Assembly (NCBI RefSeq): GCF_020539865.1
Contig: NZ_JAJBQV010000001.1
Span: 135,842-199,841, forward strand
DNA length: 64,000 nucleotides
Reading direction: 5' to 3'
DNA from: Megasphaera elsdenii
Lineage (GTDB): Bacteria > Bacillota > Negativicutes > Veillonellales > Megasphaeraceae
Positions 33,033 to 41,700 of the stretch are shown here, piece by piece; position 1 is the first letter of the stretch, and each line of letters starts with the position of its first letter. The position numbers and the translations under genes are program-made. The notes under the pieces are model-generated. The model was not told the DNA's origin. It searched no databases and saw only the letters and a list, made by a program, of their open reading frames with translations.

Positions 33033-33170
33033 GTGTTCCTTTCGGTGCCGCGCTTATAGTCTGTACCCGTAGGTGCAAGGCGTCACGGCACTTATTTACC
33101 CTGTGGGAAGGATACAAACTCATTCCCTGCTACGCACTCCGGCTTATAGCCTTTTGAGCGCTCTGAGAAG

Positions 33171-33257
33171 CGGGCGAACGCCGTTGACATTCGACGCGTT
33201 GTTGTAATCCGCCTCGCCATTGCTGTTCGCATTCGCGAAATTAGTGGCGCTCGCTAT
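33171..33257 (-). repeat. DGR template repeat (TR)
   Basis: An 87-bp non-coding copy of the 3' end of the target gene. Compared with the variable repeat (33867-33953) it differs at 12 positions. All 12 are A on the target-sense (-) strand of the template (24 A in total); none of the other 63 bases differs. Translated in the target frame it is rich in Asn codons (AAT/AAC), the usual design of mutable positions. It lies in a 243-bp gap between Avd and reverse transcriptase. Confidence 0.96.
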
Positions 33258-33275
33258 CAGTCCATACCCTATGCT

Positions 33276-33803
33276 TTATTTCAAATTCTTGTTGCGTTTA
33301 TTGTCAGCTTTTCTCCAGCCTTTCAAAAGCGCGATCTCTCGATTTATCTCGTCGATGTACGGGATAAGCTTTTCCGCCTTGACCGGCAGCACATCAACGA
33401 TTAACTCAAATGTCTGCTTCAGGCTCTCGCAAGCTGCTATTGCGCGGTCTTGCGATACGCGCCGGTAATCGGCTTCTGATTTCGTCGTCGCCCATATCGT
33501 GTATGCGCTGGTGATGGCTTCCATCATCATGTCGAGCTGTCGGATAAGCTTGTCGCGGAATGTCTGTATCATCCATGCCGGATAGTCATCAACAACCCGC
33601 GTAATCCCATATTTCTGTGTAATAGCCTCAAAAAGCTCTTTATCCTCTGCGGCCCAGCCGCGCGTGTAGAACGTCGGCTGTCTGGCGCGCGGCTTGAGAC
33701 CGAAATCACGCACCATCAAGAACAAAATCTTCTTGTGCAGTCTGCGTGCATTCATGTAAAATTCAAGCTTCGAAGTCTTTCTATCTCTTGCCAATACGGC
33801 CAT
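33276..33803 (-). CDS. avd: DGR accessory variability determinant (Avd)
   Basis: A 175-residue protein. The third of three clustered ATGs (33803) is chosen because AAGGAGG is correctly spaced for it. It is a helical, basic protein (NARRLHKKILFLMVRDFGLK, QTFRDKLIRQLDMMMEAITS, EKLIPYIDEINREIALLKGW) fitting the four-helix bundle of Avd, which forms a pentamer that binds the reverse transcriptase and template RNA. The position between target and template is that of BPP-1 avd. The N-terminal part is longer than typical Avd proteins of about 125 residues. Confidence 0.85.
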   Translation of the reverse strand: MAVLARDRKTSKLEFYMNARRLHKKILFLMVRDFGLKPRARQPTFYTRGWAAEDKELFEAITQKYGITRVVDDYPAWMIQTFRDKLIRQLDMMMEAITSAYTIWATTKSEADYRRVSQDRAIAACESLKQTFELIVDVLPVKAEKLIPYIDEINREIALLKGWRKADNKRNKNLK

Positions 33804-33820
33804 AATCATCCTCCTTCTTC

Positions 33821-33841
33821 CTGGCCCCATAAAGGGGCCGG
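33821..33841 (-). other. GC-rich hairpin downstream of the variable repeat
   Basis: Inverted repeat GGCCCC (33823-33828) / GGGGCC (33834-33839) with loop ATAAA, extendable by two pairs. It begins 25 bp past the 3' end of the variable repeat, just after the target stop codon. A hairpin or cruciform next to the variable repeat promotes retrohoming in BPP-1. Confidence 0.55.
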
Positions 33842-33848
33842 GATAGGG

Positions 33849-34883
33849 TCAATGGAGCAGGAAATACGGGCGAACGCCGTTGACACTCGACGCGTAGTCG
33901 CAATCCGCCTCGCCATAGCTGTGCGCAGCCGCGAAAAAAGCGGCGCTCGCTACATCACGCAGCCAACACCATGAATTTCTTGTGAAGTTCTGCCCGTATC
34001 TAAATGCTGCGATTTGTTTGTTACAATCATAGGTGTCTCGGCCTGATGAGGCAAAAGGCGCGTGGCCATACATCATGGCTTCGTTAAAAAGATTGACTGT
34101 AACATTCGTCCATTCCCCATCTGTATAAATCGTCGCACCATTGCCCATGCCGCCAGCTCCAGAATAAGCATTACTATCGATTGCTTTTGTCAGTCGTTCG
34201 CGATGTGTAAAAACGTGGTCTGAGCCGAACGCATTAACGATACCCGTTGTATATTTCGGAAGTGTCGTTGTCCACATCTCGCAATTCTGGTAGCCGCCCA
34301 CGGTCGTATTCGTCGAGTTCATCCGTGCGGTCCCGATATTATCTTCAGGGAAAAGTACAACATGGTGTGCAGTTGTCTCGGTGTCGCCGTGGTGCAGATG
34401 GTAGTCAAGGTCGCCGACAATCCATTTGACGTCGCTATACGTCGTACCATCAACCGTCACGGACTTGATGATGTAGTCGCCCGGGAAAATGTCATCGAAT
34501 GTTCCGGCTGCGATAGCTGTACTCATGTTGCCGCTGGTAAAGTATGATGTCAGGTCTTTGCCACGGTAAAAAGCGTTGTGAGAGGCGGCTGTATGGGGGA
34601 TTACGCTACTTAAAATAAGCTCCGAAAGGTTTTTGATATCTGCGGTCGTTACTGTCAGCTTGTCGGCCGTCCCTGTTTCAATATCTGCGGTCGTTACTGT
34701 CAGCTTGTCGGCCGTCCCTGTTTCAATATCTGCGGTCGTTACTGTCAGCTTGTCGGCCGTCCCTGTTTCAATATCTGCGGTCGTTACTGTCAGCTTATTA
34801 GTATTGGTTTCGCCCCACTTTTTCTCCGCCGTTCCCAGGCTGCCTTCTCCGTCATTTCTTGGTACAATATTTCTTGTTGACAT
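33849..34883 (-). CDS. DGR target: variable receptor-binding fibre protein with C-type lectin-like end
   Basis: A 344-residue protein. The N-terminus (MSTRNIVPRNDGEGSLGTAE) is a fibre attachment segment, followed by about 3.6 copies of a 15-residue repeat (TADKLTVTTADIETG). A beta-rich body follows, and a C-terminal lectin-type domain with AAFRYGQNFTRNSWCWLRD and the diagnostic GVRP close to the end (RPYFLLH). The variable repeat covers roughly the last 36 to 8 residues. It is probably the distal receptor-binding protein carried on the fibre encoded immediately upstream. Confidence 0.93.
   Translation of the reverse strand: MSTRNIVPRNDGEGSLGTAEKKWGETNTNKLTVTTADIETGTADKLTVTTADIETGTADKLTVTTADIETGTADKLTVTTADIKNLSELILSSVIPHTAASHNAFYRGKDLTSYFTSGNMSTAIAAGTFDDIFPGDYIIKSVTVDGTTYSDVKWIVGDLDYHLHHGDTETTAHHVVLFPEDNIGTARMNSTNTTVGGYQNCEMWTTTLPKYTTGIVNAFGSDHVFTHRERLTKAIDSNAYSGAGGMGNGATIYTDGEWTNVTVNLFNEAMMYGHAPFASSGRDTYDCNKQIAAFRYGQNFTRNSWCWLRDVASAAFFAAAHSYGEADCDYASSVNGVRPYFLLH
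33867..33953 (-). repeat. DGR variable repeat (VR)
   Basis: An 87-bp segment ending at the GVRP codons of the target. Relative to the template, encoded changes include T to A, N to F, N to A, N to H, N to Y, Y to C, N to D and N to S. This shows the element has diversified at least once. Confidence 0.96.
34636..34797 (-). repeat. 45-bp tandem repeats in DGR target gene
   Basis: Three identical 45-bp units (34636-34680, 34681-34725, 34726-34770) and a partial fourth to about 34797. Each encodes 15 residues of the fibre shaft (LTVTTADIETGTADK). Confidence 0.95.
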
Positions 34884-34894
34884 GTTTTATCCTC

Positions 34895-35716
34895 CTAACT
34901 AACAATTTCTCTCGGCATAATGTCGCCGTTCTCATCTAATTCCCATCGCGACGAATATGTCGGGCTGATGCATGGCATTAAGTTCCCCGTTTCGTCTATT
35001 TCGAAGAAGTTTTCACCGTCAAGAGTAATTTTTACCCAGTTTGTTGAGTCGGTTGGTGTTTCGCCAGCAACATCAGTGCCAATGCAACGATATGTATTTC
35101 CGTCTGTGTAGGCAACGACAGTTGGATAGCTGTAAGTTGTTGACTCATTCCAGGCCGGAGCTGTAGCGGCAAATGAAGTAGCTGAATAGTTTCCCGCTTG
35201 TTCAGCCCGGTTTGTGGCGATGTTTGCCTGTGCTGTTGCTTTATTGGCTTCTTCTGTTGCTGCCGCGTGTTCGGCAGCGGCTTTTTGCATGTGATCCAGT
35301 GCTTCATAGGCATATGTCATAGCCAGGGCCGCTTGTTTTGTTGCTTCTTGTGCGCTGATTGGAGCCAGGTTGGCGCGATAAATTGTTTCCTGAAGCATCA
35401 TGATAATCCAGTCCATCCCTTTTTCGATGAGGGAAAAAGGTAAGCGGTCCGGCAGGTCGATGTTGTTTTGCAGCGGTGTTTCTCTGGTTATTTTGATACG
35501 CGTATCGGCGTCTATGGCGTCGCCCGCTACTGGATAGGTATATTTGTTTTCGACGGTATCGAATTGGTAGTTTGTCGTGATTTCTGTTTCGTTGCCGACG
35601 GTATCTACTAAGTAGCCATGTATATCACCTCCAATCCGGTATGGGTATGGGTAAGAAAACGTTGTCGTTTCCCCATCGCCACGATACGTTATTGATACTT
35701 CTGTTGCTTGTATCAT
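34895..35716 (-). CDS. Tail fibre with T7 gp17-like N-terminal domain
   Basis: A 273-residue protein. Residues 1-125 match the virion-attachment domain of T7-type fibres (ITYRGDGETTTFSYPYPYRI, TRIKITRETPLQNNIDLPDR, IEKGMDWIIMMLQETIYR). Residues 130-185 form an Ala-rich coiled coil (AAAEHAAATEEANKATAQAN). A carbohydrate-binding-like module (WNESTTYSYPTVVAYTDGNT) lies near 210. It probably links the diversified distal protein, encoded 11 bases downstream, to the tail. It overlaps the giant internal protein gene by 4 bases. Confidence 0.85.
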   Translation of the reverse strand: MIQATEVSITYRGDGETTTFSYPYPYRIGGDIHGYLVDTVGNETEITTNYQFDTVENKYTYPVAGDAIDADTRIKITRETPLQNNIDLPDRLPFSLIEKGMDWIIMMLQETIYRANLAPISAQEATKQAALAMTYAYEALDHMQKAAAEHAAATEEANKATAQANIATNRAEQAGNYSATSFAATAPAWNESTTYSYPTVVAYTDGNTYRCIGTDVAGETPTDSTNWVKITLDGENFFEIDETGNLMPCISPTYSSRWELDENGDIMPREIVS

Positions 35717-38700
35717 TTTTTAGCCTCCTTTGCTTTTTTCTTTTCTTCCTGGGCGCGCTCTTTAGCCGTTTTATATCGCCGGTCGAAGACGACGGCATTG
35801 GCCAGGGCCGTGAGACTGCGGTCGGTGTCTACCATGCTGAAGCGCATGAGGGACCAGAAGCCATCGGTCAGGGTGTCCGGCAATCCAACAAAGCGGTTCA
35901 AGGCGCGGTTTGCGGCGCGGGCTACATCGGTGGTGTCCTGATTCTTGGATGCTGCTGCTTTCAAGGCTTTCATGAGTTCGTCTACAGCAGATACGGCCAG
36001 GACGTTGCTACTGTCGTAGTTCGGCAATCCGAACATATGATTTCCGATGATTTCGGCCGCATCGCGGACGACGGGGATACCTTGTACAGTGTTGGTCATG
36101 GATTTGACGCCCATTTTTTTGAGCAGTTTGTCCAGGTCATCCCCGGATACGGCCGAGCGATACAGCTGTTCAGATACGCTGTTCAGGACAATCCAGTACA
36201 GCATTGCGTTGAACATGGCCAGGCGATTGCCCGACTTCCACTTATAGCCCGCGTCGATGAGGGCATTCATAACGGTATTACAGTATGAGTAGAAGGGCGT
36301 AATCTGCGCGACGAGTCCATTTTTTCGTTGCAGTTCGGCCTGGTCTTTTACCATACCGGAGCCGAGCACGTCGCGAACGGCCTGGTCTGCTTCAAAGAGT
36401 GCCTGGTCGCGCATCAATTTTTCGTCCGTCTTCCCAGCGTCGATTTGCTGCCGAAGGGATTCTTCATACTGATATTTCCACAAGGCCAGGCTGCACATGA
36501 GGTCTGTTTCGGTGATGAAGAAGTAGCCGTAGCGGTTGAGTGCGTCACGAGCTATACGCGCCTTCTGTCCTGCCCGGCTGGTGTTTTTCGGCATAGTCAG
36601 GCGCATTTTCTGCTGCATGTCTTTGTCTATGGTGTTGATACGGTCCGCCATGAAAGGTGAGTGTTCCATGACAAATCGGCGATTCCGATTGTAGGTCGGC
36701 GTCCCTTTATAAAACCCAATGCCAAAATTCACCATGGCTTTTACTGTATTCCATGGCCCAATGCGGTTCATCATCGGTAGGATGTTCAAGCCGTTCAAGA
36801 CGGCTGTACTGGTTCGATAGGCCATAACAGCAAAGGTCGTGTTGCGACGCATGTTTTCCAGCATGCGGGATATTTTATCGGTCTTCTGGACGTCGGTTTT
36901 CCAGCAGTCTTTTGCCCATTGTTTAAGGGACGCGTACGTTTTCATGCCATAGTTTTCCTGAACAGCCGCTTCCACGTCCGGATGTGATATTAATTTGTAC
37001 ACATCGGTTACAGCTTCGCGCATACAGATATGGTGAATGGCTTCGTTGACCGCTGATGGCCATACATCCAAACTCTTATAAAGAATCTGGTTCTTGACTT
37101 GCTTCACTCGTTTCTTCGTACTGCCCATACCAATACCCATGGTCGAAGAGCCGGACAGCTGTGTCTTGACAATGTCATCCAACTCCATTTCATTGGTCCG
37201 CGTCGTGAGCTGAGGGTCGTAGACAATCGGATAGTACCCGCCGCTCACTTTGCGGCCATTGATGGTATACGGTTTCGCCCGGACACGCCCCATACCAGAG
37301 CCGTACAAGCGTTCCTGGACTTTATTCCGCTCCGGCCAGTATTGTTCCAGCTGGCCCCAGATTGCTTCCAAGAAGTCCAAGTCCTTATTGCTTAAAGCCC
37401 GCGAGAAAATATCCTCAATCGTAGCTTCATTGGCCTTCTGTGCTTCGTTCTTGACGTGTCGGTTCGCTTCATCAAGGACGCGCTGCCGGCCTTCCTGGTT
37501 GCCCCAGTTCAAAGCCATGACGAGGAGCTGTTCTTTCGTGAACCGTTCGACGCTGCCGACAGCATACAGTTTCTGGCTACGCATCTTCCGCCACTCCGTA
37601 TTCGAGTATATATGATAGATCCGCGCAAATTCCCGACATGCTTCCTGCTGCATAGTGAGTTCCCGCCGGCTGGCCCGGTCTATAGGCTTATAGATGAATT
37701 GCATCCAATCATTACCCATATTTCGCAACAGCGTTTCAATTTTTGTCAGCGATAGCAAAGCGTCGCTGAGCAGTTCTTTTCCCCGGCCTTTACGGTTCTG
37801 GTCGTTCCGGTTCTGTTCGGCATCCCAGTTTTCCCGGTGTGGCAAGGATTGCGCCAGGCGGGCAGCGGCGTCGGAAATAGCGATGACGCTGCCGTCTGTA
37901 TCGGTAAGGGTGTTGGCTTCGTAATCGCGGCGGGACACTTTATTGACAGCCCGGATAGCTTCGTTAATGTCCCGGAATTGAGCCATCGTTAGGTCTTTGT
38001 CGTATTGAATACGGTCTTTGCCGTCGACAATGGCACGGATCCACGGTGCCACCATGGCGTCTGGGTTCGGTGCCGTGTCCTGTCCCGTCGCATAGTCCGG
38101 CGAAAGGTCCCTATAAATGTAGTCCCAGTTCAATGGTGCCGGGTTGCCGTCCTTATCCAGCGGAGGCCGGCCGTCGCGGTCAGTCATGCCGAGGTTATAG
38201 GCCAGATGTTGGATGAAGTACCTTGCATGAGGTCCCATGCGCGCCGGATGGTCGGCACGGCCTAATTGTTTAAGTATTCCTTTGATACCGTATATTTCCT
38301 GGCCATTCATATCGAGGGAACCGCTTTCTCCAGCCATGGCCCGGCGAATATAATCGGCATTATCTTTGGCGGCCCTGGCCATAGCATAGAATTTCTGTGC
38401 ATTGGCCTTTTCCATGACTGCCTGTTCGAAAGATCCAGCACTCATGTACTGGTCTGCACGGTGACTGGCTGCTTTCGCTTTCATTTCATAGTGCCGCCAG
38501 ACGATCGCGTCGTTTACTTTCATGGCATCCAGTTCCTGTCGGGCCAGCCGCAGGGTTGCCGTATAGGTCCCCTGGACCATGTCGCGTGCCTGGTTGAGTC
38601 CATGGATGACGTCGTTCAGCGAGTCTTTCAACTCTTTGATTGTATGGTCGTTTTCGGCTTTTGTCGCCGCTGCTTTCTCATCCTTTTCGGCCAGGCGTTT

Positions 38701-41700
38701 CTTGAGGTCTTTGATCTGCTGGTTCTTCGTCAGAATACTGTTTTTCAGGGCGCCTTTTTGGGCTTCGTTCTTATCGTATTCGACGCCTAGGATTTTTCGC
38801 AGCTGTGCGGCAATTTCCGCATCCGTACCGGAGACGCTGCCGACTTCCCGCAGAGCCTTTACACATTCGGCGATATAGCCGTTCATTTTGCGGCGCATGG
38901 CCGCCGTTTCCAGCTGATTCAGGGCCATCTGCCCGTTAGTCGAGGCCAGCATTTCGTCCGCTTCCGCGCGGATCATTTCCGGCGTCATGGCCATGTCTTC
39001 TTCGTAGGTCTTGCGGACGGAGTCGATATAGGCATCGGTCCGCTCTTCCATGGTGCCGCCGGCGTCTCTTAAAGCTTGTCTGAATTCGGCATCATTTTCA
39101 TAGCCAAGTTTTGCCAGGATACCGGCGCGGGCTTCTGGCATATTATTGCAGATGTTTTCGTACTGGTAAATGGGATTTTCCGCGCACAACTGTTTCTGGT
39201 AGCTGATACGCTCTTCTTCTAGCCCCTGCTGCCGCTCCAATTCGTCACGTTGCCGGGCTTCTTCTTCGTACTGGGAAAGCAACTTTTCCTTACATTCTTC
39301 TTTGATTTTTTCGGCCCACTTCTTTATCATGTCCCCTTCGCTGCCGGAGAGATCCCCGGCGAAGCCTTTGCGGTTCCATGCATCGAGTTCGCGCAGCCGT
39401 GCCCAGGCTTCTATTTCATCGTCTGACGCAAGCATCCGGTCCATGACACGGCGCACGTCGTCGGACGGTTCTTTGCCGAGGTTGGTCAAATCCCGGTAGA
39501 TACTGACAAGCCACTTCTTGAAACGGCGGAAAGGGCCTTGTAATTCTTTGACCGGTGCTTTCCCTTCGGCGATGTAGCGTTCAAAGCCGCGGGCAAAGCG
39601 TTCCTGCATCCAGCGTTCTTCGGTGACTTTAACGGCCACAGTATCGCCACTTTCGCGGGCCTTCCGGATAGCGGCTTCATAGCCTGCAAATTCTTTTTCC
39701 AGGATTGTTCCTTTGTAGTCATCCAGTCTGCCATCAGCATAAGACGCCCAGTCTTGAATCGTATGCCAGTCCTCGACAAGCTGTTTCGGCACTCCTTCTT
39801 CCTGCACCATGCGTTCCATTTCCGTCAAATACATATGGGCTGATTCATGGATAAAAGAAGACTGGTCCGCTGCATCAAAGAGATGGATAGCACCAGAGTT
39901 AGAGTCAAAGGCCCCACGGATTTTCCCCTGACGGTATGCCCGTTTATATCCATCAGAACCTATGTACATGACACCTCCGGTTTTGTTATCTCCAAAATAG
40001 ATTCCATAATTGGGGGTACCATCGGAATTGACATAAGGCCTCCCCTGCCAATCATTGACATGCTGTAATAACACTCGTATACTAATATTAGAAGAATCAA
40101 TATTTAGTAATGGCTGGTTAGACCCTTGCTCTTTCGAGGAAGAATTTCCAGAGGTACTGCTAAATATTGATTCTTTTTTATTGGAAATATCATATGCTTT
40201 TAGGGATATATATTCACCGCCTTCTACGAGAAATCTATTTCTTAAGTCCTTTACTGTTACCTTTACTAAATAAATTTCATTATTCATTTTTACCAAAGAA
40301 AAAATCAACGATATTTTCTTTGCTTTACTGTGCCTATCAATATGATCTTCTGCCCATATTCCATTCTTTATAATTGCTGGAATAGCCTCAATCATTTCGT
40401 AATGAGCAGTGTTACTCCTGTTTACCTCGCTCCCTTCAGTACTAGTCTTATTGGCTTTAAAATGATTGATTGAATCTTTATTAACAATGACTTTATTTCC
40501 TGTCGCTTCATTGACATAGGGAATATATTCACCTTTGTCGTTTTTCTTAGAAACAATGTCATCTTCGACAGTACCAGGCAGTTTACGGCGCAAGTCCTTC
40601 CAGTCCATACCTGCATATTTTTCTTTAATCGTAATGACCGGCGCCGGGGCATCTAAGTTAATGGATGTGTTAGTTATCGGTTGTCCAAATTGGACATCGC
40701 TTCCGGTTCCGCCAATGTGGATGGGATGAGCAGCGGCAAAGTCTTTAGCCGTGTAAGCTGTATCGCCGTAGTCCCGGCGGATTTTTGCCCACCGTTCGGC
40801 CATGCGGGCGTATAGGTAGGCGTTTTCTTTGGCTGCCTGAGATACGGCCTGGTTTCCCTGTTGGAAGGTTTTTACAGCATCCTGATAAACGGCCGCGCCT
40901 TCTTTGCTGAAGGTCTTACGAAGGGCGTAGTCACTATGGCTGAGTTCTTCGAATTTTTCGCCCATATCGCGCAATGTTTCATAGCGCTGTTTAGCAGCTT
41001 CCACGTTGGCATCCCATTGTGGCAGGAGTTCCGGCGATGACGCTGCCAGTTCCGCCCGTTCGTTCTTATAGGCCACATCAAGCATCTGCTCTTTCGTCGC
41101 TTTACCGCCGTACTCTTTATACATATCGCTATACCAGGGTTCATTGTTACTCATGCGATAGCCACGTCCGGTCTGGACGTTATCATGACCGTCTGTATCG
41201 GCCACGATAATAGACACGCCCTGGGGCTTGTAGGTCCAGTAATACTTAAAATTGACTGCGTCTTCATATTGCTTACGAGCGTCTTTCAGCGCTTCTTTGT
41301 AAGAAGATTGCAAGTCATAGGGATTGCGATAGACGACATCACGGGCAGCATCCTGTTCGATGGCATCGGCATCCTTGAAATGTTCCTGCATGATTTCTTC
41401 GGAGATGGCATCGCTCTTATCGTTGGCAATGTCGCGAAGTTCCTGTGCCAGAGCATCCATGCGCTGCTTCCGTTCGCGAAGCGCTACCAAATGCGTACCG
41501 CCCTGGTTCATGGTAGACGCATCCATGAGGGTATTCGTATCAAACGATTCATCGGCCCGCTGCGCAAAGACGCCGGTCTTGATTTCCAGATCTGTGCCAT
41601 TCTGTACCGCTGTATCTACCTGTTCCGGCGTCACTATATCGCGCTTTACGAGGTCGTTCAGTACGTTGACGCCTTCCGGAGTCCGGGCCAGCTCCTGGGC

